DNA of 64,000 nucleotides from Rugalucina vietnamica (Eukaryota > Mollusca > Bivalvia > Lucinida > Lucinidae): NCBI GenBank assembly GCA_964017185.1, contig OZ024874.1, positions 53,534,856 through 53,598,855 on the forward strand, written 5' to 3'. The notes under the pieces are model-generated. The model was not told the origin of the DNA. It saw nothing but the letters and a program-made list of their open reading frames with translations, and made no database searches. Each line of letters opens with the position of its first letter. The stretch's first letter is position 1. Both the position numbers and the translations under genes were made by a program. Positions 1 to 13,973 of this stretch are shown in pieces.

Positions 1-2900
1 TAGGTATTTTCGAGTTAGCAGTAGGTATGCTTAGAGGCAATTCAGGCTAATCAAATTTGGGTCAAAGTGAGCCCTGGTAGAGCCCAAGAAATAGAGAAGT
101 AAAATCGAAATCTCACCATGTGGGTTCTGAGATATATGGGGTCAAATAAGTACACTATACTGTATATAATGGTATGGGTAGGTATTTTCGAGTTAGCAGT
201 AGGTATGGTTAGAGGCAATTCAGGCTAATCAAATTTGGGTCAAAGTGAGCCCTGGTAGAGCCCAAGAAATAGAGAAAATAAAATCGAAATCTCACCATGT
301 GGGTTCTGAGATATATGGGGTCAAATAAGTGCACTATACTGTATATAATGGTCTGGGTAGGTATATTCGAGTAAGCAGTAGGTATGGTTAGAGGCAATTC
401 AGGCTAATCAAATTTGGGTCAAAGTGAGCCCTGGTAGAGCCCAAGAAATAGAGAAAATAAAATCGAAATCTCACCATGTGGGTTCTGAGATATATGGGGT
501 CAGATAAGTGTACTACACTGTATATAATGGTATGGGTAGGTATTTTCGAGTTAGCGGTAGGTATGGTTAGAGGCAATTTAGGCTAATCAAATTTGGGTCA
601 AAGTGAGCCCTGGTAGAGCCCAAGAAATAGAGAAAATAAAATCGAAATCTCACCATGTGGGTTCTGAGATATATGGGGTCAAATAAGTGCACTATACTGT
701 ATATAATGGTATGGGTAGGTATTTTCGAGTAAGCAGTAGGTATGGTTAGAGGCATATCAGGCTAATCAAATTTGGGTCAAAGTGAGCCCTGGTAGAGCCC
801 AAGAAATAGAGAAAATAAATCGAAATCTCGCCATGTGGGTTCTGAGATATATGGGGTCAAATAAGTGTACTACACTGTATATAATGGTATGGGTAGGGAT
901 TTTCGAGTTAGCAGTAGGTATGGTTAGAGGCAATTCAGGCTAATCAAATTTGGGTCAAAGTGGGCCCTGGTAGAGCCCAAGAAAAAGAGAAAACAAAATC
1001 GAAATCTCACCATGTGGGTTCTAAGATATATGGAGTCAAATAAGTGCACTATACTGTATATAATGGTATGGGTAGGTATTTTCGGGTTAGCAGTAGGTAT
1101 GGTTAGAGGCAATTCAGGCTAATCAAATTTGGGTCAAAGTGAGCCCTGGTAGAGCTCAAGAAATAGAGAAAATAAAATCGAAATCTCACCATGTGGGTTC
1201 TGAGATATATGGGGTCAAATAAGTGCACTATACTGTATATAATGGTATGGGTAGGTATTTTCGAGTTAGCAGTAGGTATGCTTAGAGGCAATTCAGGCTA
1301 ATCAAATTTGGATCAAAGTGAGCCCTGGTAGAGCCCAAGAAATAGAGAAGTAAAATCGAAATCTCACCATGTGGGTTCTGAGATATATGGGGTCAAATAA
1401 GTACACTATACTGTATATAATGGTATGGGTAGGTATTTTCGGGTTAGCAGTAGGTATGGTTAGAGGCAATTCAGGCTAATCAAATTTGGGTCAAAGTGAG
1501 CCCTGGTAGAGCCCAAGAAATAGAGAAAATAAAATCGAAATCTCACTATGTGGGTTCTGAGATATATGGGGTCAAATAAGTGTACTACACTGTATATAAT
1601 GGTATGGGTAGGTATTTTCGAGTTAGCAGTAGGTATGCTTAGAGGCAATTCAGGCTAATCAAATTTGGATCAAAGTGAGCCCTGGTAGAGCCCAAGAAAT
1701 AGAGAAGTAAAATCGAAATCTCACCATGTGGGTTCTGAGATATATGGGGTCAAATAAGTACACTATACTGTATATAATGGTATGGGTAGGTATTTTCGAG
1801 TTAGCAGTAGGTATGGTTAGAGGCAATTCAGGCTAATCAAATTTGGGTCAAAGTGAGCCCTGGTAGAGCCCAAGAAATAGAGAAAATAAAATCGAAATCT
1901 CACCATGTGGGTTCTGAGATATATGGGGTCAAATAAGTGCACTATACTGTATATAATGGTCTGGGTAGGTATATTCGAGTAAGCAGTAGGTATGGTTAGA
2001 GGCAATTCAGGCTAATCAAATTTGGGTCAAAGTGAGCCCTGGTAGAGCCCAAGAAATAGAGAAAATAAAATCGAAATCTCACCATGTGGGTTCTGAGATA
2101 TATGGGGTCAGATAAGTGTACTACACTGTATATAATGGTATGGGTAGGTATTTTCGAGTTAGCGGTAGGTATGGTTAGAGGCAATTTAGGCTAATCAAAT
2201 TTGGGTCAAAGTGAGCCCTGGTAGAGCCCAAGAAATAGAGAAAATAAAATCGAAATCTCACCATGAGGGTTCTGAGATATATGGGGTCAAATAAGTGCAC
2301 TATACTGTATATAATGGTATGGGTAGGTATTTTCGAGTAAGCAGTAGGTATGGTTAGAGGCATATCAGGCTAATCAAATTTGGGTCAAAGTGAGCCCTGG
2401 TAGAGCCCAAGAAATAGAGAAAATAAATCGAAATCTCGCCATGTGGGTTCTGAGATATATGGGGTCAAATAAGTGTACTACACTGTATATAATGGTATGG
2501 GTAGGGATTTTCGAGTTAGCAGTAGGTATGGTTAGAGGCAATTCAGGCTAATCAAATTTGGGTCAAAGTGGGCCCTGGTAGAGCCCAAGAAAAAGAGAAA
2601 ACAAAATCGAAATCTCACCATGTGGGTTCTAAGATATATGGAGTCAAATAAGTGCACTATACTGTATATAATGGTATGGGTAGGTATTTTCGGGTTAGCA
2701 GTAGGTATGGTTAGAGGCAATTCAGGCTAATCAAATTTGGGTCAAAGTGAGCCCTGGTAGAGCTCAAGAAATAGAGAAAATAAAATCGAAATCTCACCAT
2801 GTGGGTTCTGAGATATATGGGGTCAAATAAGTGCACTATACTGTATATAATGGTCTGGGTAGGTATATTCGAGTAAGCAGTAGGTATGGTTAGAGGCAAT
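1..2900 (-). repeat. Nine-monomer higher-order repeat, 1608-bp period
   Basis: The monomers at about 1-1290 recur in the same order at about 1609-2898, with a shift of 1608 bases (nine monomers). Private variants are shared, including GTATGCTTAGAGG, the TCGCCATG unit and the GGGCCCTGGTAG unit. The few differences, such as GTGGG to GAGGG near 2264, mean the copies are recent but not identical. Confidence 0.85.
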
Positions 2901-4989
2901 TCAGGCTAATCAAATTTGAGTCAAAGTGAGCCCTGGTAGAGCCCAAGAAATAGAGAAAATAAAATCGAAATCTCACCATGTGGGTTCTGAGATATATGGG
3001 GTCAAATAAGTGTACTACACTGTATATAATGGTATGGGTAGGTATTTTCGAGTTAGCAGTAGGTATGGTTAGAGACAATTCAGGCTAATCAAATTTGGGT
3101 CAAAGTGAGCCCTGGTAGAGCCCAAGAAATAGAGAAATAAAATCGAAATCTCACCATGTGGGTTCTGAGATATATGGGGTCAAATAAGTGCACTATACTG
3201 TATATAATGATATGGGTAGGTATTTTCGAGTTAGCAGTAGGTATGGTTAGAGGCAATTCAGGCTAATCAAATTTGGGTCAAAGTGAGCCCTGGTAGAGCC
3301 CAAGAAATAGAGAAAATAAAATCGAAATCTCACCATGTGGGTTCTGAGATATATGGGGTCAAATAGGTGCACTATACTGTATATACTGGTCTGGGTAGGT
3401 ATTTTCGAGTAAGCAGTAGGTATGGTTAGAGGCAATTCAGGCTAATCAAATTTGGGTCAAAGTGAGCCCTGGTAGAGCCCAAGAAATAGAGAAAATAAAT
3501 CGAAATCTCACCATGTGGGTTCTGAGATATATGGGGTCAAATAAGTGTACTACACTGTATATAATGGTATGGGTAGGGATTTTCGAGTTAGAAGTAGGTA
3601 TGGTTAGAGGCAATTCAGGCTAATCAAATTTGGATGAAAGTGAGCCCTGGTAGAGCCCAAGAAAAAGAGAAAATAAAATCGAAATCTTACCATGTGGGTT
3701 CTGAGATATATGGGGTCAAATAAGTGCACTATACTGTATATAATGGTCTGGGTAGGTATATTCGAGTAAGCAGTAGGTATGGTTAGAGGCAATTCAGGCT
3801 AATCAAATTTGGGTCAAAGTGAGCCCTGGTAGAGCCCAAGAAATAGAGAAAATAAAATCGAAATCTCACCATGTGGGTTCTGAGATATATGGGGTCAAAT
3901 AAGTGTACTACACTGTATATAATGGTATCGGTAGGTATTTTCGAGTTAGCAGTAGGTATGGTTAGAGGCAATTCAGGCTAATCAAATTTGGGTCAAAGTG
4001 AGCCCTGGTAGAGCCCAAGAAATAGAGAAAATAAAATCGAAATCTCACCATGTGGGTTCTGAGATATATGGGGTCAAATAAGTGCACTATACTGTATATA
4101 ATTGTCTGGGTAGGTATATTCGAGTAAGCAGTAGGTATGGTTAGAGGCAATTCAGGCTAATCAAATTTGGGTCAAAGCGAGCCCTGGTAGAGCCCAAGAA
4201 ACAGAGAAAATAAAATCGAAATCTCACCATGTGGGTTCTGAGATATATGGGGTCAAATAAGTGTACTACACTGTATATAATGGTATGTGTAGGTATTTTC
4301 GAGTTAGCAGTAGGTATGGTTAGAGGCAATTCAGGCTAATCAAATTTGGATGAAAGTGAGCCCTGGTAGAGCCCAAGAAAAAGAGAAAATAAAATCGAAA
4401 TCTTACCATGTGGGTTCTGAGATATATGGGGTCAAATAAGTGCACTATACTGTATATAATGGTATGGGTAGGTATTTTCGAGTTAGCAGTAGGTATGGTT
4501 AGAGGCAATTCAGGTCAATCAAATTTGGGTCAAAGTGAGCCCTGGTAGAGCCCAAGAAATAGAGAAATAAAATCGAAATCTCACCATGTGCACTATACTG
4601 TATATAATGGTATGGGTAGGTATTTTCGAGTTAGCAGTAGGTATGGTTAGAGGCAATTCAGGCTAATCAAATTTGGGTCAAAGTGAGCCCTGGTAGAGCC
4701 CAAGAAATAGAGAAAATAAAATCGAAATCTCACTATGTGGGTTCTGAGATATATGGGGTCAAATGAGTGTACTACACTGTATATAATGGTATTGGTAGGG
4801 ATTTTCGAGTTAGCAGTAGGTATGGTTAGAGGCATTTCAGGCTAATCAAATTTGGGTCAAAGTGAGCCCTGGTAGAGCCCAAGAAATAGAGAAAATAAAA
4901 TCGAAATCTCACCATGTGGGTTCTGAGATATATGGGGTCAAATAAGTGCACTATACTGTATATAATGGTATGGGTAGGTATTTTCGAGT

Positions 4990-7900
4990 TAGCAGTAGGT
5001 ATGGTTAGAGGCAATTCAGGCTAATCAAATTTGGGTCAAAGTGAGCCCTGGTAGAGCCCAAGAAATAGAGAAAATAAAATAGAAATCTCACCATGTGGGT
5101 TCTGAGATATATGGGGTCAAATAAGTGCACTATACTGTATATAATGGTCTGGGTAGGTATATTCGAGAAAGCAGTAGGTATGGTTAGAGGCAATTCAGGC
5201 TAATCAAATTTGGGTCAAAGTGAGCCCTGGTAGAGCCCAAGAAATAGAGAAAATAAAATCGAAATCTCACCATGTGGGTTCTGAGATATATGGGGTCAAA
5301 TAAGTGTACTACACTGTATATAATGGTATGGGTAGGTATTTCCGAGTTAGCAGTAGGTATGGTTAGAGGCAATTCAGGCTAATCAAATTTGGGTCAAAGT
5401 GAGCCCTGGTAAAGCCCAAGAAATAAAGAAAATAAAATCGAAATCTCACCATGTGAGTTCTGAGATATATGGGGTCAAATAAGTGCACTATACTGTATAT
5501 TATGGTATGGGTAGGTATTTTCGAGTTAGCAGTAGGTATGGTTAGAGGCAATTCAGGCTAATCAAATTTGGGTCAAAGTGAGCCCTGGTAGAGCCCAAGA
5601 AATAGAGAAAATAAAATCGAAATCTCACCATGTGGGTTCTGAGATATATGGGGTCAAATAAGTGCACTATACTGTATATAATGGTCTGGGTAGGTATATT
5701 CGAGTAAGCAGTAGGTATGGTTCGAGGCAATTCAGGCTAATCAAATTTGGGTCAAAGTGAGCCCTGGTAGAGCCCAAGAAATAGAGAAAATAAAATCGAA
5801 ATCTCACCATGTGGGTTCTGAGATATATGGGGTCAAATAAGTGTACTACGCTGTATATAATGGTATCGGTAGGTATTTACAAGTAAGCAGTAGGTATGGT
5901 TAGAGGCAATTCAGGCTAATCAAATTTGGGTCAAAGTGGGCCCTGGTAGAGCCCAAGAAATAGAGAAAATAAAATCGAAATCTCACCAAGTGGGTTCTGA
6001 GATATATGGGGTCAAATAAGTGCACTATACTGTACATAATGGTCTGGGTAGGTATATTCGAGTAAGCAGTAGGTATGGTTAGAGGCAATTCAGGCTAAGA
6101 AATAGAGAAAATAAAATCGAAATCTCACCATGTGGGTTCTGAGATATATGGGGTCAAATGAGGGCACTATACTGTATATAATGGTCTGTGTAGGTATATT
6201 CGAGTAAGCAGTAGGTATGGTTAGAGGCAATTCAGGCTAATCAAATTTGGGTCAAAGTGAGCCCTGGTACAGCCCAAGAGATAGAGAAAATAAAATCGAA
6301 ATCTCACCATGTGGGTTCTGAGATATATGGGGTCAAATAAGTATACTACACTGTATATTATGGTATTTTTAGGTATTTTCGAGTTAGCAGTAGGTATGGT
6401 TAGAGACAATTCAGGTTAATCAAATTTGGGTCAAAGTGAGCCCTGGTAGAGCCCAAGAAATAGAGAAAATAAAATCGAAATCTCACCATGTGGGTTCTGA
6501 GATATATGGGGTCAAATAAGTGCACTATACTGTATATAATGGTATGGGTAGGTATTTTCGAGTTTGCAGTAGGTATGGTTAGAGGCAATTCAGGCTAATC
6601 AAATTTGGGTCAAAGTGAGCCCTGGTAGAGCCCAAGAAATATAGAAAATAAAATCGAAATCTCACCATGTGGGTTCTGAGATATATGGGGTCAAATAAGT
6701 GCACTATACTCTATATACTGGTCTGGGTAGGTATTTTCGAGTAAGCAGTAGGTATGGTTCGAGGCAATTCAGGCTAATCAAATTTGGGTCAAAGTCAGCC
6801 CTGGTAGAGCCCAAGAAATAGAGAAAATAAAATCGAAATCTCACCATGTCGGTTCTGAGATATATGGGGTCAATATATAACGGTCTGGGTAGGTATATTT
6901 GAGTAAGCAGTAGGTATGGTTAGAGGCAATTCAGGCTAATCAAATTTGGGTCAAAGTGAGCCCTGGTAGAGCCCAAGAAATAGAGAAAATAAAATCGAAA
7001 TCTCACCATGTGGGTTCTGAGATATATGGGGTCAAATAAGTGCACTATACTGTATATAATGGTATGGGTAGGTATTTTCGAGTTAGCAGTAGGTATGGTT
7101 AGAGGCAATTCAGGCTAATCAAATTTGGGTCAAAGTGAGCCCTGGTAGAGCCCAAGAAATAGAGAAAATAAAATAGAAATCTCACCATGTGGGTTCTGAG
7201 ATATATGGGGTCAAATAAGTGCACTATACTGTATATAATGGTCTGGGTAGGTATATTCGAGAAAGCAGTAGGTATGGTTAGAGGCAATTCAGGCTAATCA
7301 AATTTGGGTCAAAGTGAGCCCTGGTAGAGCCCAAGAAATAGAGAAAATAAAATCGAAATCTCACCATGTGGGTTCTGAGATATATGGGGTCAAATAAGTG
7401 TACTATACTGTATATAATGGTATGGGTAGGTATTTTCGAGTTAGCAGTAGGTATGGTTAGAGGCAATTCAGGCTAATCAAATTTGGGTCAAAGTGAGCCC
7501 TGGTAGAGCCCAAGACATAGAGAAAATAAAATAGAAATCTCACCATGTGGGTTCTGAGATATATGGGGTCAAATAAGTGCACTATACTGTATATAATGGT
7601 CTGGGTAGGTATATTCGAGAAAGCAGTAGGTATGGTTAGAGGCAATTCAGGCTAATCAAATTTGGGTCAAAGTGAGCCCTGGTAGAGCCCAAGAAATAGA
7701 GAAAATAAAATCGAAATCTCACCATGTGGGTTCTGAGATATATGGGGTCAAATAAGTGTACTACACTGTATATAATGGTATGGGTAGGTATTTCCGAGTT
7801 AGCAGTAGGTATGGTTAGAGGCAATTCAGGCTAATCAAATTTGGGTCAAAGTGAGCCCTGGTAAAGCCCAAGAAATAAAGAAAATAAAATCGAAATCTCA

Positions 7901-9360
7901 CCATGTGAGTTCTGAGATATATGGGGTCAAATAAGTGCACTATACTGTATATTATGGTATGGGTAGGTATTTTCGAGTTAGCAGTAGGTATGGTTAGAGG
8001 CAATTCAGGCTAATCAAATTTGGGTCAAAGTGAGCCCTGGTAGAGCCCAAGAAATAGAGAAAATAAAATCGAAATCTCACCATGTGGGTTCTGAGATATA
8101 TGGGGTCAAATAAGTGCACTATACTGTATATAATGGTCTGGGTAGGTATATTCGAGTAAGCAGTAGGTATGGTTCGAGGCAATTCAGGCTAATCAAATTT
8201 GGGTCAAAGTGAGCCCTGGTAGAGCCCAAGAAATAGAGAAAATAAAATCGAAATCTCACCATGTGGGTTCTGAGATATATGGGGTCAAATAAGTGTACTA
8301 CGCTGTATATAATGGTATCGGTAGGTATTTACAAGTAAGCAGTAGGTATGGTTAGAGGCAATTCAGGCTAATCAAATTTGGGTCAAAGTGGGCCCTGGTA
8401 GAGCCCAAGAAATAGAGAAAATAAAATCGAAATCTCACCAAGTGGGTTCTGAGATATATGGGGTCAAATAAGTGCACTATACTGTACATAATGGTCTGGG
8501 TAGGTATATTCGAGTAAGCAGTAGGTATGGTTAGAGGCAATTCAGGCTAAGAAATAGAGAAAATAAAATCGAAATCTCACCATGTGGGTTCTGAGATATA
8601 TGGGGTCAAATGAGGGCACTATACTGTATATAATGGTCTGTGTAGGTATATTCGAGTAAGCAGTAGGTATGGTTAGAGGCAATTCAGGCTAATCAAATTT
8701 GGGTCAAAGTGAGCCCTGGTACAGCCCAAGAGATAGAGAAAATAAAATCGAAATCTCACCATGTGGGTTCTGAGATATATGGGGTCAAATAAGTATACTA
8801 CACTGTATATTATGGTATTTTTAGGTATTTTCGAGTTAGCAGTAGGTATGGTTAGAGACAATTCAGGTTAATCAAATTTGGGTCAAAGTGAGCCCTGGTA
8901 GAGCCCAAGAAATAGAGAAAATAAAATCGAAATCTCACCATGTGGGTTCTGAGATATATGGGGTCAAATAAGTGCACTATACTGTATATAATGGTATGGG
9001 TAGGTATTTTCGAGTTTGCAGTAGGTATGGTTAGAGGCAATTCAGGCTAATCAAATTTGGGTCAAAGTGAGCCCTGGTAGAGCCCAAGAAATATAGAAAA
9101 TAAAATCGAAATCTCACCATGTGGGTTCTGAGATATATGGGGTCAAATAAGTGCACTATACTCTATATACTGGTCTGGGTAGGTATTTTCGAGTAAGCAG
9201 TAGGTATGGTTCGAGGCAATTCAGGCTAATCAAATTTGGGTCAAAGTCAGCCCTGGTAGAGCCCAAGAAATAGAGAAAATAAAATCGAAATCTCACCATG
9301 TCGGTTCTGAGATATATGGGGTCAATATATAACGGTCTGGGTAGGTATATTTGAGTAAGC
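4990..9360 (-). repeat. 2452-bp block duplication inside the left arm
   Basis: Sequence from about 4990 to 6907 recurs at about 7442 to 9359 with a constant shift of 2452 bases. Rare markers are shared: the internal deletion reading CAGGCTAAGAAATAGAG (6095 and 8547), the GTATTTTTAGG variant (6363 and 8815) and the short unit with GGTCAATATATAACGG (6870 and 9322). A second match at a 2094-base shift covers the unit at 5005. This is what unequal exchange in a tandem array leaves behind. Confidence 0.85.
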
Positions 9361-12300
9361 AGTAGGTATGGTTAGAGGCAATTCAGGCTAATCAAATTTG
9401 GGTCAAAGTGAGCCCTTGTAGAGCCCAAGAAATAGAGAAAATAAAATCGAAATCTCATTATGTGGGTTCTGAGATATATGGTGGCGAATAAGTGCACTAT
9501 ACTGTATATAATGGTCTGGGTAGGTATATTCGAGTAAGCAGTAGGTATGGTTAGAGGCAATTCAGGCTTATCAAATTTGAGTCAAAGTGAGCCCTGGTAG
9601 AGCCCAAGAAATAGAGAAAATAAAATCGAAATCTCACCATGTGGGTTCTGAGATATATGGGGTCAAATAAGTGTACTACACTGTATATAATGGTATGGGT
9701 AGGTATTTTCGAGTTAGCAGTAGGTATGGTTAGAGGCAATTCAGGCTAATCAAATTTGGGTCAAAGTGAGCACTGGTAGAGCCCAAGAAATAGAGAAATA
9801 AAATCGAAATCTCACCATGTGGGTTCTGAGATATATGGGGTCAAATAAGTGCACTATACTGTATATAATGGTATGGGTAGGTATTTTCGAGTTAGCAGTA
9901 GGTATAGTTAGAGGCAATTCAGGCTAATCAAATTTGGGTCAAAGTGAGCCCTGGTAGAGCCCAAGAAATAGAGAAAATAAAATCGAAATCTTACCATGTG
10001 GGTTCTGAGATATATGGGGTCAAATAAGTGCACTATACTGTATATACTGGTCTGGGTAGGTATTTTCGAGTAAGCAGTAGGTATGGTTAGAGGCAATTCA
10101 GGCTAATCAAATTTGGGTCAAAGTGAGCCCTGGTAGAGCCCAAGAAATAGAGAAATAAAATCGAAATCTCACCATGTAAGTTCTGAGATATATGGGGTCA
10201 AATAAGTGTACTACACTGTATATAATGGTATGGGTAGGGATTTTCGAGTTAGCAGTAGGTATGGTTAGAGGCAATTCAGGCTAATCAAATTTGGGTCAAA
10301 GTGAGCCCTGGTAGAGCCCAAGAAATAGAGAAAATAAAATCGAAATCTCACCATGTGGGTTCTGAGATATATGGGGTCAAATAAGTGCACTATACTGTAT
10401 ATCATTGTCTGGGTAGGTATATTCGAGTTAGCAGTAGCTATGGTTAGAGGCAATTCAGGCTAATCAAATTTGGATCAAAGTGAGCCCTGGTAGAGCCCAA
10501 GAAATAGAGAAAATAAAATCGAAATCTCACCATGTGGGTTCTGAGATATATGGGGTCAAATAAGTGTACTTCACTGTATATAATGGTCTGGGTAGGGATT
10601 TTCGAGTTAGCAGTAGGTATGGTTAGAGGCAATTCAGGCTAATCAAATTTGGGTCAAAGTGAGCCCTGGTAGAGCCCAAGAAAAAGAGAAAATAAAATCG
10701 AAATCTCACTATGTGGGTTCTGAGATATATGGGGTCAAATAAGTGTACTACACTGTATATAATGGTATGGGTAGGGATTTTCGAGTTAGCAGTAGGTATG
10801 GTTAGAGGCAATTAAGGCTAATCAAATTTGGGTCAAAGTGAGCCCTGGTAGAGCCCAAGAATTAGAGAAAATAAAATCGAAATCTCACCATGTGGGTTCT
10901 CAGATATATGGGGTCAAATAAGTGCACTATACTGTATATAATGGTATGGGTAGGTATTTTCGAGTTAGCAGTAGGTATGGTTAGAGGCAATTCAGGTCAA
11001 TCAAATTTGGGTCAAAGTGAGCCCTGGTAGAGCCCAAGAAATAGAGAAATAAAATCGAAATCTCACCATGTGCACTATACTGTATATAATGGTATGGGTA
11101 GGTATTTTCGAGTTAGCAGTAGGTATGGTTAGAGGCAATTCAGGCTAATCAAATTTGGGTCAAAGTGAGCCCTGGTAAAGCTCAAGAAAAAGAGAAAATA
11201 AAATCGAAATCTCACCATGTGGTTTCTGAGATATATGGGGTCAAATAAGTGCACTATACTGTATATAATGGTCTGGGTAGGTATATTCGAGTAAGCAGTA
11301 GGTATGGTTCGAGGCAATTCAGGCTAATCAAATTTGGGTCAAAGTGAGCCCTGGTAGAGCCCAAGAAATAGAGAAAATAAAATCGAAATCTCACCATGTG
11401 GGTCCTCAGATATAGCACTATAATGTAGATAATGGTATGGGTAGGTATTTTCGAGTTAGCAGTAAGTAAGGTTAGAGACAATTCAGGTCAATCAAATTTG
11501 GGTCAAAGTGAGCCCTGGTAGAGCCCAAGAAATAGAGAAAACAAAATCGAAATCTCACCATGTGGGTTCTGAGATATATGGGGTCAAATAAGTGTACTAT
11601 ACTGTATATAATGGTATCGGTAGGTATTTTCGAGTTAGCAGTAGGTATGGTAAGAGACAATTCAGGCTAATCAAATTTGGGTCAAAGTGGGCCCTGGTAG
11701 AGCCCAAGAAATAGAGAAAATAAAATCGAAATCTCACCAGGTGGGTTCTGAGATATATGGGGTCAAATAAGTGCACTGTACTGTACATAATAGTCTGGGT
11801 AGGTATATTCGAGTAAGCAGTAGGTATGGTTAGAGGCAATTCAGGCTAATCAAATTTGGGTCAAAGTGAGCCCTGGTAGAGCCCAAGAAATAGAGAAAAT
11901 AAAATCAAAATCTCACCATGTGGGTTCTGAGATATATGGGGTCAAATAAGTGCAATATACTGTATATAATGGTCTGGGTAGGTATATTCGAGTAAGCAGT
12001 AGGTATGGTTAGAGGCAATTCAGGCTAATCAAATTTGGGTCGAAGTGAGCCCTGGTAGAGCCCAAGAGATAGAGAAAATAAAATCGAAATCTCACCATGT
12101 GGGTTCTGAGATATATGGGGTCAAATAAGTATACTACACTGTATATAATGGTATGGGTAGGTATTTTCGAGTTAGCAGTAGGTATGGTTAGAGGCAATTC
12201 AGGCTAATTAAATTTGGGTCAAAGTGAGCCCTGGTAGAGCCCAAGAAATAGAGAAATTAAAATCGAAATCTCACCATGTGGGTTCTGAGATATATGGGGT

Positions 12301-13030
12301 CAAATAAGTGCACTATACTGTATATAATGGTATGGGTAGGTATTTTCGAGTAAGCAGTAGGTATGGTTAGAGGCAATTCAGGCTAATCAAATTTGGGTCA
12401 AAGTGAGCCCTGGTAGAGCCCAAGAAATAGAGAAAATAAAATCGAAATCTCACTATGTCGGTTCTGAGATATATGGGGTCAATATATAATGGTCTGGGTA
12501 GGTATATTTGAGTAAGCAGTAGGTATGGTTAGAGGCAATTCAGGCTAATCAAATTTGGGTCAAAGTGAGCCCTTGTAAAGCCCAAGAAATAGAGAAAATA
12601 AAATCGAAATCTCACCATGTGGGTTCTGAGATATATGGGGTCAAATAAGTGTACTACACTGTATATAATGGTATGGGTAGGGATTTTCGAGTTAGCAGTA
12701 GGTATGGTTAGAGGCAATTCAGGCTAATCAAATTTGGGTCAAAGTGAGACCTGGTAGAGCCCAAGAAAAAGAGAAAATAAAATCGAAATCTCACCATGTG
12801 GGTTCTGAGATATATGGGGTCAAATAAGTGCACTATACTGTATATAATGGTCTGGGTAGGTATATTCGAGTAAGCAGTAGGTATGGTTAGAGGCAATTCA
12901 GGCTAATCAAATTTGGGTCGAAGTGAGCCCTGGTAGACCCCAAGAGATAGAGAAAATAAAATCGAAATCTCACCATGTGGGTTCTGAGATATATGGGGTC
13001 AAATAAGTATACTACACTTATATAATGGTA

Positions 13031-13050
13031 TGGGTAGGTACCATGGCTCA
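13031..13050. other. Satellite inversion junction
   Basis: The left arm runs to TGGGTAGGTA and the right arm begins at CCATGGCTCAC, one mismatch from the usual CCAGGGCTCAC. The two parts join at different monomer phases with no spacer. They share at most the two bases TA, and the join creates the palindrome GGTACC. This fits a short-microhomology inversion breakpoint, although the mechanism is inference. An assembly artefact is possible, but the two arms are not mirror copies of each other. Confidence 0.85.
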
Positions 13051-13973
13051 CTTTGACCCAAATTTGATTGACCTGAATTGCCTCTAACCTTAATTACTGC
13101 TAACTCGAAAATACCTACCCTTACCATTATATACAGTATAGTGCACTTATTTGACCCCATATATCTGAGAACCCACATGGTGAGATTTCGATTTTATTTT
13201 CTATATTTCTTGGGCTCTACCAGGGCTCACTTTGACCAAAATTTGATTGACCTGAATTGCCTCTAACCATACCTACTGCTAACTCGATAAGTACCTACCC
13301 ATACCATTATATACAGTATAGTGCACTTGTTTGACCCCAGATATCTGAGAACCCACATGGTGAGATTTCAATTTTATTTTCTCTATTTCTTGGGCTCTAC
13401 CAGGGCTCACTTTGGCCCAAATTTGATTGACCTGAATTGCCTCTAACCTTACTTACTGCTAACTCGAAAATACCTACCCATACCTTTATTTACAGTATAG
13501 TGCACTTATTTGACCCCATATGTCTAAGAACCCACATGGTGAGATTTCGATTTTATTTTCTCTATTTCTTGGGCTTTACCAGGGCTCACTTTGACCCAAA
13601 TTTGATTGACCTGAATTGCCTCTAACCATACCTACTGCTAACTCGAAAATACCTACCCATACCATTATATACAGTATAGTGCACTTATTTGACCCCATAT
13701 ATCTGAGATCCCACATAATGAGATTTCGATTTTATTTTCTCTATTTCTTGGGCTCTACCAGGGCTCACTTTGACCCAAATTTGATTGACCTGAATTGGCT
13801 CTTACCATACCTACTGCTAACTCGAAAATACCTACCCCAACCGTTATATACAGTATAGTGCACTTATTTGACCCCATATATCTCAGAACCCACATGGTGA
13901 GATTTCGATTTTATTTTCTCTATTTCTTGGGCTCTACCAGGGCTCACTTTGACCTAAATTTGATTGACCTGAA

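Larger units (their letters stand above)
1..13040 (-). repeat. Left arm of the ~179-bp satellite array
   Basis: About 73 head-to-tail monomers of about 179 bp, cut by the window start. All lie in the reverse orientation relative to the arm that follows. Each monomer reads TCACCATGTGGGTTCTGAG, then a TATA-rich block, GGTAGGTATTTTCGAGTTAG, then GGCAATTCAGGCTAATC. Two monomer types tend to alternate, differing around GTGCACTATACTG versus GTGTACTACACTG, so much of the arm has a dimeric period near 358 bp. The minus-strand 62-codon frames begin at TTG, recur every 179 bases and overlap the next by ten bases. A one-base loss in GAGAAAATAAAATC removes them from many units. I therefore do not call genes. 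Nearly all units carry GGCTAATC (minus-strand TTAGCC), which separates this arm from the right one. Function is unknown. Confidence 0.97.

Noticed and set aside
1-13040. CRISPR-like array
   Set aside because: There is no constant repeat with unique spacers; the whole unit is repeated and the composition is eukaryotic.
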